A stretch of 64,000 nt of DNA from Azoarcus sp. Aa7 (GTDB lineage Bacteria; Pseudomonadota; Gammaproteobacteria; Burkholderiales; Rhodocyclaceae): contig NZ_QVLR01000092.1 of NCBI RefSeq assembly GCF_014822185.1, positions 1 through 64,000 on the forward strand, read 5' to 3'. Of the stretch, positions 33,610 through 41,769 are shown in pieces; the first letter of the stretch is position 1; each line of letters starts with the position of its first letter. The translations under genes were made by a program, and so were the position numbers. A model generated the notes under the pieces. The model saw only the letters and a list, made by a program, of their open reading frames with translations. It was not told the origin of the DNA and ran no database searches.

Positions 33610-35232
33610 CTATTTGGTGCTCATGCGTTTCACTCCGGCGACGAAGCGCGACAGCGTCGTCGACAGCACGCCGCGCGGGATCGCCACCTCGATCAGCTGG
33701 AAGCGGCCGCGCGTCGCGATCGCCTTGTCGAGCGCGGCCTTCAGCTCGGCGCGCGTTGACACGCGCACGCCGTCACCGCCGAGGCCCGCGGCCATCTCCG
33801 CGAATCCCCAGTGGCCGAGGTCGTTGAAGCCCGATTCCGGCTGGAAGGTGCGCAGCATCTCCCAACTCTCGTTGTTGAACAAGAGCACGATCGGATCCCA
33901 GCCGTAGCGCTTGCAGTTGCCGAGTTCCCAGCCGGTCATCTGGAAGGCGCCGTCGCCGACCAGGATCAGAGGGCGCTGGCCGCTGGTCGCCTGCAGGCCG
34001 AGGCCGGCGGGCACGCCGAAACCCATCGTCGCGTAGTAGCCGGGGGCGATGAGCGCCGTCTGCTCGATCTCCATCGCGGTGAACAGGCAATCGCCGATGT
34101 CGGAGGCGATCGGCAGCCTGCCGTGCTCGGCGAAGAGGTCGTTCACCGCCTTCGCGATGTCGGTCGGCGCGATCGTCTCGCCGTCCGCGACGAGGCCCTT
34201 CGGGTACTGATGGTGTGCGACCGGGAAGGCCTTGTCGGCATTGCCCTTGACGCGTGCGAGCATCTCATCGACGAGTGCGGCGAGCGGGATGTTCGCGTAC
34301 AGGTGGTAGCCGAGCGTGACCTGGCCGTTGTGCGCCTGGATGGTCTTGCGCAGGTCGATGCGGGTCTCGGACACGGCGAAGTTCGTGTCCGAGATGATCT
34401 CGCCGAGCAGGAAGAGGCCGTCCGAACCTTCCACGAGCTGCGTGACGTCCGGCAGTCCGGCGACGCCCATGTAGGTGCCGACCAGCGGCGCGTCGCAGTC
34501 CGTGAGCAGGCCGCGGCCCATGAAGCTGGTGACGACCGGCAGGCCGAGGCGGCGCGAGAGGTCGGCGACCTTCTCCTCGAGGCCGAAGCGGCGCACCTCG
34601 ACGCCCGCCATCAGCACCGGGCTCTTCGCGACGTCGAGCCGGGCAAGGATTTCGTCCACACAGGCTGCCAGCGCATCCCGGTCGATCGCGCGCGGCGCCT
34701 CGCGCACGACCGGCGCGCACGGCTCGCGCACCATGTCGCGCGGGATCTCGATGTAGACGGGCTCGGAGTTGCGCAGGCAGCTCGCCAGCACGCGGGCGAT
34801 GTCGGCCGGCGCGCGCGCCGCGTCGTCGAGCTTGACCTGGTCGCAGGTGATCTCCTTGAAGATCTGCAGCTGCGAGTCAAGCGTCTTGGCCTGATGGTGC
34901 AGCAGCAGGCCCGAACTCGCCTCGCCCTTGCCGGGACCGCCGGAGAGCACGACCACGGGCGACTTCTCCGCATAGGCCGCCGCAACGGCATTGACCATGT
35001 TGAACGCGCCCGCGCCGTAGGTGACGGCGGCGACGCCCAGGCCGCCGCGGATGCGCGCAGTCGCGTCGGCCGCGAAACCGACACCCGGCTCGTGCGAGAG
35101 CGTGTACAGCGGCAGGATCTCCGACTCTTCGATGACGCGGAAGTAAGGCAGTGCGAAGTCGCCGGGGATGCCGAAGATCTCACGGGCGCCGTGGTCCTTG
35201 AGCGCGTGCAGCAGGGATTCGACCAGATTCAT
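33610..35232 (-). CDS. ipdC: Phenylpyruvate/indole-3-pyruvate decarboxylase (ThDP enzyme)
   Basis: The 540-residue ThDP enzyme has the catalytic Glu in TLSHEPGVGFAADA, and the ThDP-Mg motif VGDGAFQMTGWELGNC ending in LLFNNESW. It closely resembles Azospirillum IpdC, which prefers phenylpyruvate but also makes indole-3-acetaldehyde. The reaction is non-oxidative decarboxylation of the aryl-pyruvate to the aldehyde, a step of phenylalanine breakdown to phenylacetate or of auxin synthesis. AGGAGG precedes ATG 35232. It is divergent from an Lrp-type regulator, a pairing also known for ipdC. Which physiological substrate dominates cannot be decided from sequence. Confidence 0.88.
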   Translation of the reverse strand: MNLVESLLHALKDHGAREIFGIPGDFALPYFRVIEESEILPLYTLSHEPGVGFAADATARIRGGLGVAAVTYGAGAFNMVNAVAAAYAEKSPVVVLSGGPGKGEASSGLLLHHQAKTLDSQLQIFKEITCDQVKLDDAARAPADIARVLASCLRNSEPVYIEIPRDMVREPCAPVVREAPRAIDRDALAACVDEILARLDVAKSPVLMAGVEVRRFGLEEKVADLSRRLGLPVVTSFMGRGLLTDCDAPLVGTYMGVAGLPDVTQLVEGSDGLFLLGEIISDTNFAVSETRIDLRKTIQAHNGQVTLGYHLYANIPLAALVDEMLARVKGNADKAFPVAHHQYPKGLVADGETIAPTDIAKAVNDLFAEHGRLPIASDIGDCLFTAMEIEQTALIAPGYYATMGFGVPAGLGLQATSGQRPLILVGDGAFQMTGWELGNCKRYGWDPIVLLFNNESWEMLRTFQPESGFNDLGHWGFAEMAAGLGGDGVRVSTRAELKAALDKAIATRGRFQLIEVAIPRGVLSTTLSRFVAGVKRMSTK

Positions 35233-35296
35233 GGGTTGCTCCTCCTATACGTTGTTGTAGAGCATTATTGCGCGCGCATCGCGCACATTGCGTTCG

Positions 35297-35310
35297 TTAT
35301 GTGCGCATAA
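35297..35310. promoter_or_regulatory. Candidate Lrp-type operator between decarboxylase and regulator
   Basis: TTATG (35297-35301) and CATAA (35306-35310) form an inverted repeat around TGCG. Related GCGCA/ATGCG half-sites repeat through 35263-35335. It sits in the 120-bp divergent gap, where an Lrp protein acting on both genes would bind. Confidence 0.5.
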
Positions 35311-35352
35311 TGCGGTCGTTAATGCACGAAATGCGTATGAGGAAGCGAAACG

Positions 35353-35874
35353 ATGCAACAGATCGTCGTCGATAAGTTCGACCTGCAGATTCTCGATGCG
35401 TTGCAGCGCCGCGGCAACGCCACCAACAGCGCGCTCGGCGAGGAAATCCACCTCTCGGCGTCCCAGATCAGCCGGCGCATCAGCCGCATGGAACAGGGCG
35501 GGATCATCGCGTCGTACGCGGCGCTGCTGGACCCCGCCGCGGTCGGCCTGGACGTCTCCGCTTTCGCGCAGGTCACGCTGGAGCGCCACGGCGAGTCGCG
35601 CAGCGACGCCTTCGAGCGCGCCGTGGCGGCGCTGCCGGAGGTGGTGGCGTGCTTCTCGGTGAGCGGCGACGCGGACTACGTGATGCACATCGTCGCGCCG
35701 GACCTGGTGGCGTTCTCCGACGTGATGATGAAGCGCATCATGCGCCTGCCGGGGCTCGCGCACCTGAAGACCAACATCGCGCTGAAGACGGTGAAGCAGA
35801 CGAGCGTGCTGCCGCTCGACCACATCATGCATGCGCCGCAGCCGCGGCGGCGGATGCAGTTCGCGTCGGCTTAG
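35353..35874 (+). CDS. Lrp/AsnC-family transcriptional regulator
   Basis: The 173-residue protein has an N-terminal helix-turn-helix (LQILDALQRRGNATNSALGE, then SASQISRRISRMEQGGII) and a C-terminal RAM ligand domain (ACFSVSGDADYVMHIVAPDL). Lrp proteins sense amino acids or related acids and form octamers on DNA. It is head-to-head with the phenylpyruvate decarboxylase gene, so it probably controls it in response to an aromatic amino acid or its oxo acid. It overlaps the end of the MepK-like gene by 4 bp, tail-to-tail. Confidence 0.9.
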   Translation: MQQIVVDKFDLQILDALQRRGNATNSALGEEIHLSASQISRRISRMEQGGIIASYAALLDPAAVGLDVSAFAQVTLERHGESRSDAFERAVAALPEVVACFSVSGDADYVMHIVAPDLVAFSDVMMKRIMRLPGLAHLKTNIALKTVKQTSVLPLDHIMHAPQPRRRMQFASA

Positions 35875-36428
35875 GCGCCCCAGCGGCGCACGCGCCCGGT
35901 ATCGAGGTGCACGAAGTCCGATTCCGGGTAATAGCCCACGCCGCCGGCCTTCAGTGCCAACGCGGCGTCGCGCAGCGCGGCGGTGTCGAAGCCGGGCATG
36001 CGCACGTCGATCGCGCGGCCATCCATGTGCAGGCTGCTCGTCGCGACGCCCTTTCCGTCGGCCTTGTGCAGCGTGTCGTTGGTCGCAGGCGAGCGGAAAG
36101 CCGAGATGATCTCGAAACTTTCTCCACCGCAAGCCGTCCGCAATGTATGGAGAATATCCAGCAGGCGCGGATCGATGCGGGCGACATCCCCGGTGCGGAA
36201 GTCGCGCATCAGCCAGTCGATCCGCTCCAGCGCCGACGGCAGGTAGGTGCCGCCGCTGCGGTAGACGATGCGCAGGCTCTCGTCGGTATGCGTGTGACGG
36301 AAGCACAACTCGCACTCGGGTTCGGCGATGCTGGCCTGTGCCGTGCCCAGGTTCAGGCCCAGGGGCAGGACGGCGAGGCCCTTCATCAGAAGCCGGCGGT
36401 GGGTGGCATGGCGGAGGTGTTTCGACAT
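35871..36428 (-). CDS. DUF882 / MepK-like murein endopeptidase
   Basis: The 185-residue protein has a twin-arginine-like signal (HRRLLMKGLAVLPLGL, cut near AQA) and an M15-type zinc peptidase domain: SAFRSPATND, the ligand motif HMDGRAIDVR (His and Asp) and the last His in DFVHLDTGR. E. coli MepK (YcbK) of this family cuts 3-3 cross-links in peptidoglycan. Here the gene is head-to-head with an L,D-transpeptidase, the enzyme class that makes 3-3 links; in E. coli ycbB and ycbK are also neighbours. The start ATG (36428-36426) overlaps the transpeptidase ATG. Confidence 0.85.
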   Translation of the reverse strand: MSKHLRHATHRRLLMKGLAVLPLGLNLGTAQASIAEPECELCFRHTHTDESLRIVYRSGGTYLPSALERIDWLMRDFRTGDVARIDPRLLDILHTLRTACGGESFEIISAFRSPATNDTLHKADGKGVATSSLHMDGRAIDVRMPGFDTAALRDAALALKAGGVGYYPESDFVHLDTGRVRRWGA

Positions 36429-38163
36429 GGCGATACGGAAAACGAGGCTGCCGGACAATGGCGCAATCGTAAACCGGGCGGCGCGGATTGGGCGGCTGAT
36501 CGGGCGGGTGTTACAACTCCTCGCGCTGGCCCTGTGCGTGGCCGGCGCGAGTGCGACTGCGGCCCTGTTTGGCGAGGCTGACGGCGAGGCCGTGCGGCAG
36601 GCACTGCGCGAACGCGTCGTCGCGCTGCGCAGCAACGGCGAGCTGCGTCCGGGGGGCGGGGAGATCGCCGCGCGCCGCCTGATTCCCGACTTCTACGTGA
36701 GCCGCGACTACGCGCCCGTCTGGGGTAGTCCGGAGCGGCGGCGCGCGCTGCTGCGGGCGGTGGATGACAGCGCGAGCCACGGCCTCGATCCGGCCGATTA
36801 CCAGTTCGATCTGTTGCGCAGCCACGCGGACGACGGCGCGCGCGACGCCGGCAGGCTCGCGGACCGCGACCTGCTGTTCACCGAAGCCTTGGTCCGGCTG
36901 GTCTATCACCTGCGTTTCGGCAAGGTCGACCCGCGCGAACTCCATGAAAGATGGAACTTCTCGCGTTCGCTGGGCGCAGTCGAGCCGGTGCAGGCGCTGG
37001 AAGCGCTGGTCGGCGCCGAAGCGCTCGGCGCGGCGATCGAACTTTATGCGCCACGGCTGGAAGCCTATCGTCAGCTGCGCGCGGCCCTGCTCGCGCATCG
37101 TGCGATAGAGGTACTGGGCGGCTGGCCCTCGGTCCCGGCCGGCCCGACCCTGCGACCGGGCGATCGCGACCCGCGGGTTGCGATTCTGCGCGAGCGCCTC
37201 AGGTCGAGCGGCGACCATCTTCGGCCGCCACCGTCCGACCGCGAACTCTTCGACGATGCGCTGCGCGACGCGGTGGTCGCGTTCCAGGCACGCCACGGAC
37301 TCGAGCCGGACGGGGCCGTCGGACGCAAGACGGTCGCGGCGCTGCAGGTCGCAGTGGGTCGCCGCATCGACCAGATCCGCGTGAATCTGGAGCGCCTGCG
37401 CTGGATCGCGCAGGACGTTGCGGGCGATTACCTGCTCGTGAACATCGCCGGTTTCAATGCCCACCTGTACCTGGACGGAAAACTCGCTTGGCAGTCGCGT
37501 GTCGTCGTCGGGCGACCCTATCGCAAGACGCCGGCGTTCCGCGCGGAGATGCAGTACCTCGTGCTGAATCCGGAGTGGGTGATTCCCCCGACGATCCTGA
37601 AGGAGGACGTCCTGCCCAAGGTGGCGCGCGAGCGCGGCTATCTCGCCGAGCACGACATGCGCGTTGTGACCAACGCGGGGCGGGAGATCGATCCCGGCGA
37701 GGTCGACTGGGCGCGCTACCGCAGGGGCGGCTTCCCGTACCAGATCGTGCAGGCCGCGGGGCCGGACAACCCGCTTGGGCGCGTCAAGTTCATGCTCCCC
37801 AACCCCTACACGGTGTACCTGCACGACACGCCGGCGAAGACGCTGTTCCAGCGCAGCGAGCGGGCGTTCAGCTCGGGCTGCATCCGCCTCGAGCGGCCGA
37901 TGGAGCTTGCGGTGCTGCTGCTCGACGACTCCGGGCAGTGGAGCGCGGAGGCGCTGGAAGCGGAGATCGCGAAGGGTGAAACGCGGAACGTGCAGATCGG
38001 CCGACGGGTGCCGGTGATGATCCTGTACCACACGGCCGAAGTCGGCGAGGACGGACGCACCTACTTCCACCCCGACCTGTACGATCAGGACGCCGCGGTA
38101 CTCGAAGCCCTCGCGCGCCCGTTCCGCTTCAGCGCGGTCGGGCGAACCAAGCCGGAGAGATGA
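36427..38163 (+). CDS. L,D-transpeptidase (YcbB/LdtD-like)
   Basis: The 578-residue protein has an N-terminal membrane anchor/signal (RVLQLLALALCVAGASATA), a peptidoglycan-binding domain (DALRDAVVAFQARHGLEPDG, about residues 255-325) and a YkuD catalytic domain with HDTPAKTLF and the nucleophile Cys485 in SSGCIRLERP. It forms 3-3 cross-links between peptide stems of the periplasmic wall and gives beta-lactam tolerance in relatives. ATG 36427 shares the CATG tetranucleotide with the divergent MepK-like start. No ribosome site is evident, so a later start is possible. It converges on the E2 gene. Confidence 0.88.
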   Translation: MAIRKTRLPDNGAIVNRAARIGRLIGRVLQLLALALCVAGASATAALFGEADGEAVRQALRERVVALRSNGELRPGGGEIAARRLIPDFYVSRDYAPVWGSPERRRALLRAVDDSASHGLDPADYQFDLLRSHADDGARDAGRLADRDLLFTEALVRLVYHLRFGKVDPRELHERWNFSRSLGAVEPVQALEALVGAEALGAAIELYAPRLEAYRQLRAALLAHRAIEVLGGWPSVPAGPTLRPGDRDPRVAILRERLRSSGDHLRPPPSDRELFDDALRDAVVAFQARHGLEPDGAVGRKTVAALQVAVGRRIDQIRVNLERLRWIAQDVAGDYLLVNIAGFNAHLYLDGKLAWQSRVVVGRPYRKTPAFRAEMQYLVLNPEWVIPPTILKEDVLPKVARERGYLAEHDMRVVTNAGREIDPGEVDWARYRRGGFPYQIVQAAGPDNPLGRVKFMLPNPYTVYLHDTPAKTLFQRSERAFSSGCIRLERPMELAVLLLDDSGQWSAEALEAEIAKGETRNVQIGRRVPVMILYHTAEVGEDGRTYFHPDLYDQDAAVLEALARPFRFSAVGRTKPER

Positions 38164-38175
38164 GCAGCCGCTGCA

Positions 38176-39279
38176 TCAGGCCGGCTTCGCCAGGTCCGCG
38201 ATCACCGCGGCGAGGAAGCGGCCCGCTTCGCCGCCCGTCACGACGCGATGGTCGAAGGTGAGGCTCAGCGGCAGCACGCAGTGCACTGCCGGCTTGCCGT
38301 CGAACGCGACGACCGCGTCATGCACGCGGCCGGCGCCGAGGATCGCAACCGTGGGTGGCACGACGATGGGCGCGGCGTACTTGCCGGCAATCATGCCGAA
38401 GTTCGACAGCGTGATCGTGTTGCCGCGCATCTCCTCGGCGGGAATCTTGCGCGCCGCGACGTCCGCGCGCATGCGGTCGAGCCCGGCGCGCAGATCGGCC
38501 GGGTCGCGGTTCGCGACGTCGCGCAGCACCGGCACGAAGAGCCCGTCGGTGAGGTCGACGGCTATCCCGACGTCGATCTTTGCAAGTACGCGCCGGCCCA
38601 TCGTGTGGCTCTCGTACCACGCGTTGAGCCCCGGCTCGGCCTTGCAGCCGGCGACCAGCGCGCGGATCAGGCGGATCGTGATGTCCGTGCCGGCCGGCCA
38701 GGCGTGGATGTCGGCGTCGTCGATCACGGTTGCGGCGGCAACCTCGCTCTGCGCGAGCGCCATGTTCTGCGCCATCGCGCGCCGCACGCCGCGCAGGATC
38801 TCGGGCGGGCCCACTTCGGCGAGGATCTTCGCGACGCGCTGCACGTCGGCGAGCGTGATCAGCCCGTCCGGCCCCGAGGGGGTGACCATGGACAGGTCCA
38901 CGTTCAGCTGCCGCGCCTGCGCGCGCACCGCCGGGGTCGCCTTGATCGCCGCCGCAGGCCGTCCGATTGCGGCCGGTGCCTCCTGCTGCACCTGCGTGCC
39001 GACCTTCACCTCGCCGACCACCGTGCCCGCATCCGCATCCCCGGCTGCGCCTTCGAAGCCGATCAGCGGCGCGCCGACCAGCACGATCTGGCCCGCCGCA
39101 CCGAAGAGCTTCTCGATGCGCCCGGCCCACGGAGCGGGAATCTCGACGATGGCCTTCGCCGTCTCGACCGACAGCAGCGGCTGGTCGGCCTGCACCTCGT
39201 CGCCCGGCTTCACGTGCCACTCGACGATCTCGGCTTCCTGCAGTCCTTCGCCCAGGTCGGGCAGTTTGAAGATTTTCAT
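38176..39279 (-). CDS. 2-oxoacid dehydrogenase E2 (dihydrolipoamide acyltransferase)
   Basis: The 367-residue protein has one lipoyl domain with Lys42 in SVETAKAIVE, a peripheral-subunit-binding domain (TPAVRAQARQLNVDLSMV, about residues 115-150) and a catalytic domain with the active-site His in FDHRVVTGGEAGRFL. It transfers the acyl group from E1 to CoA. The family covers pyruvate, acetoin and branched-chain oxoacid complexes; a branched-chain or pyruvate role cannot be fixed. ATG 39279 overlaps the E1-beta stop (ATGA). No E3 gene follows. Confidence 0.9.
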   Translation of the reverse strand: MKIFKLPDLGEGLQEAEIVEWHVKPGDEVQADQPLLSVETAKAIVEIPAPWAGRIEKLFGAAGQIVLVGAPLIGFEGAAGDADAGTVVGEVKVGTQVQQEAPAAIGRPAAAIKATPAVRAQARQLNVDLSMVTPSGPDGLITLADVQRVAKILAEVGPPEILRGVRRAMAQNMALAQSEVAAATVIDDADIHAWPAGTDITIRLIRALVAGCKAEPGLNAWYESHTMGRRVLAKIDVGIAVDLTDGLFVPVLRDVANRDPADLRAGLDRMRADVAARKIPAEEMRGNTITLSNFGMIAGKYAAPIVVPPTVAILGAGRVHDAVVAFDGKPAVHCVLPLSLTFDHRVVTGGEAGRFLAAVIADLAKPA

Positions 39280-40256
39280 GCGCCCTCCAGCGTTTTCCTG
39301 ACCGCCGCGACGATGCGCTCGACGCTCGGCATGTACTGGTGTTCGAGCCGCGACAGCGGCACCACGACGTCCCACGCGGTGACCCGCTGCACCGGTGCCA
39401 GCAGCGAATACAGCCCGTGCTCGGCGAGGTTCGCCGCGATCTCCGCGCCGAAGCCGCCCGTGCGCGTCGCCTCATGCACGATCACGCAGCGGCCGGTGCG
39501 GGCGACCGATTCCAGGATCGTCGTCATGTCGAGCGGCTTCAGCGTCGCAACGTCGATCACCTCGGCCATCACGCCTTCCTGCGCGAGCGCCTCGGCCGCG
39601 GCCTGGGTCTCGTTGAGCATCGCGCCCCAGCTCACCAGCGTCACGTCGGTGCCGGTGCGCAGCGTGAAGCACACGTCGAGCGGCAGCGCCTCGCCGTCGT
39701 CCGCCACTTCCTGCTTGAACAGGCGGTAGAGCCGCGTCGGTTCGAGGAAGATCACCGGGTCCGGGTCGCGGATCGCGGCGAGCAGCAGCCCGTAGGCACG
39801 CGACGGGGACGAGGGGATCACGACGCGCACGCCCGGCAGGTGGGCGAACAGCGCCTCGGGGCTCTCGGAATGGTGTTCCGGCGCATGAATGCCCGCACCG
39901 CAGGGCGCACGCACGACCAGCGGGCAGGACAGCCGTCCGCGCGTGCGGTTGCGCAGGCGTCCGGCGTGATTCCAGATGTGATCCATTGCGGGGTAGATGA
40001 AGCCCGAGAACTGGATCTCCGCGACGGGTTTCAGGCCCTGCGCCGCCATGCCGATCGCGGTGCCGACGATGGCCGTCTCGGCGAGCGGTGTGTCGATCAC
40101 GCGCTCGGGGCCGAAGCGCTCCTGCAGCCCGACGGTCGCGCGGAACACGCCGCCATTCACCCCGACGTCCTCGCCCAGCACGACCACCGACGGATCCTGC
40201 GCCATCTCCCAGTCCAGGGCGCGATTGATGGCCTCGACCAGATTCAGCTCAGCCAT
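39276..40256 (-). CDS. 2-oxoacid dehydrogenase E1 component, beta subunit
   Basis: The 326-residue protein has the transketolase-like beta-subunit features VVLGEDVGVNGGVFRAT, DTPLAETAIVGTAIGMA, FSGFIYPAMDHIWNHAGR and HEATRTGGFGAEIAANL. With the alpha subunit it forms the heterotetrameric, ThDP-dependent E1 that decarboxylates a 2-oxo acid and acylates lipoyl-E2. Separate alpha and beta genes fit BCKDH, acetoin or Gram-positive-style pyruvate complexes. It starts 8 bp inside the end of the alpha gene, so the three genes are tightly coupled. Confidence 0.9.
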   Translation of the reverse strand: MAELNLVEAINRALDWEMAQDPSVVVLGEDVGVNGGVFRATVGLQERFGPERVIDTPLAETAIVGTAIGMAAQGLKPVAEIQFSGFIYPAMDHIWNHAGRLRNRTRGRLSCPLVVRAPCGAGIHAPEHHSESPEALFAHLPGVRVVIPSSPSRAYGLLLAAIRDPDPVIFLEPTRLYRLFKQEVADDGEALPLDVCFTLRTGTDVTLVSWGAMLNETQAAAEALAQEGVMAEVIDVATLKPLDMTTILESVARTGRCVIVHEATRTGGFGAEIAANLAEHGLYSLLAPVQRVTAWDVVVPLSRLEHQYMPSVERIVAAVRKTLEGA

Positions 40257-41340
40257 GGCTGCCTCCTTCGTCGTGCGAAGCGAACCATTGCGCCGCCTCG
40301 CGCTGTTCCTGCAGGGCGGCCGGCAGCGTCGCGTACAGGTGATCGAACATCGCCGTCGTGGTGGGTGGCGGGATCGCGAGATAGGCCTCGACCGCAGCAT
40401 TGATCTGCTCGGTGCACTCCTTGAGCAGGCGCTCTTCCTTCTCCTGATCCCACGCACCGATGCGCGCGAGGTAATTGCGCAGCCGCCGGATCGGCTCGTT
40501 CGCCCATTGCTGCTGCACGACGTCGGGATCGCGGTAGCGCGTCGCGTCGTCGGCCGTCGTGTGGTCGCCCAGCCGGTAGCTGATCGCCTCGATCAGGCTC
40601 GGTCCGCCGCCCGCGCGCGCCTTGTCGATGGCCTTGCGCGCGGCGTCATGCACCGCGACCACGTCGTTGCCATCGACCTGCACGCCCTCGATGCCCGCCG
40701 CAATGGCCTTCTGCGCGAGTGTCGGCGTTACGGTCTGGTGCTCGCGCGGCACCGAGATCGCCCACTGGTTGTTGTTGATCACGACGATCAACGGTGCGCG
40801 CCATACCGCCGCGAAGTTCAGCGCCTCGTAGAAGTCGCCCTTGGAGGTCGCGCCGTCGCCCAGGAAACAGGCCGCGACGCGCGCCTCCTTGCGCAGCTTG
40901 AAGGCGTACGCGACGCCTGCGGCATGGCACACCTGGGTGCCGATCGGCACGCAGATCGGGAAGTCCTCGCGCGGCACGGAAAAATTGCTGCCGCGCTCGT
41001 CGCCGCCCCAGTACAGCAGGCTCTCGGTCATCGTCACGCCGCGCACGAACTGCGCCGCGTGATCGCGGTAGGACGGCACCAGCACGTCCTCCTTGCGCAT
41101 CGCGCCGGCCACACCGACGCCGATCGCTTCCTGGCCGAGCGCCGACGCGAAGGTGCCGATCTTGCCGGTGCGCTGCAGCGCGATCGCCTTCGTATCGAAG
41201 GCGCGCGTGAGCTGCATCGCGCGGTAGAGAGGGATCAGCGTGGCGGGATCGAGCGCGAAGGCGGGAAGTTCCTGCGTCGCCTCGCCTTCCGCATCGAGAA
41301 ACCGGGTGAATCCGATTTCGAACCGGGCAACGGTAGCCAT
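40249..41340 (-). CDS. 2-oxoacid dehydrogenase E1 component, alpha subunit
   Basis: The 363-residue protein has the ThDP-binding motif GDGATSKGDFYEALNFAA ending in INNNQWA, the phosphorylation-loop-like YRLGDHTTADDATRYRD and PREDFPICVPIGTQVCHAAG. It is the first gene of the E1alpha-E1beta-E2 operon, with AAGGAGG before ATG 41340. The amino-acid dehydrogenase at 43.4 kb, which makes branched or aromatic 2-oxo acids, favours a branched-chain oxoacid complex. The gap 41341-41769 to the chemoreceptor gene must hold two promoters; I could not identify either with confidence and see no gene in it. Confidence 0.9.
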   Translation of the reverse strand: MATVARFEIGFTRFLDAEGEATQELPAFALDPATLIPLYRAMQLTRAFDTKAIALQRTGKIGTFASALGQEAIGVGVAGAMRKEDVLVPSYRDHAAQFVRGVTMTESLLYWGGDERGSNFSVPREDFPICVPIGTQVCHAAGVAYAFKLRKEARVAACFLGDGATSKGDFYEALNFAAVWRAPLIVVINNNQWAISVPREHQTVTPTLAQKAIAAGIEGVQVDGNDVVAVHDAARKAIDKARAGGGPSLIEAISYRLGDHTTADDATRYRDPDVVQQQWANEPIRRLRNYLARIGAWDQEKEERLLKECTEQINAAVEAYLAIPPPTTTAMFDHLYATLPAALQEQREAAQWFASHDEGGSHG

Positions 41341-41769
41341 GGCCAGCCTCCTTGTTCGTCTCGTTCTTCTTGACCCCGTCCGGTTCCAGTCTAATGCATG
41401 CCTGCGATCGGTCGGACGCCAGTGCCCCGCGTCGAAGGAAAGACATCACGGTAACGTTCGGATTCGCGGCGGCCCGACCCGACCCATGCGGCGCCGTGGG
41501 GCGGTCGCCGGCGTTCAGGGGGTCACTGCGTCGACCGTCGCCGCACGCGGCAGTTTCCTCGGCATGGATCGGTCGTCAATTGAACGAAATGACGAGCATT
41601 TCCCCGCCTCTTCATGACGTGGCGCTGTGGCGATGTAGATAGAATGTGATACGTGGCCATTGATGGGCCTGCGATTCGCGCCATTCTGCGGATCGCGCAG
41701 CGTTCGGGGTTCAGGCCCGAGCGCGGCCCGGAATTTTTGCGCCCCTGCGTTGGGCGAAGGTGGAACGAA

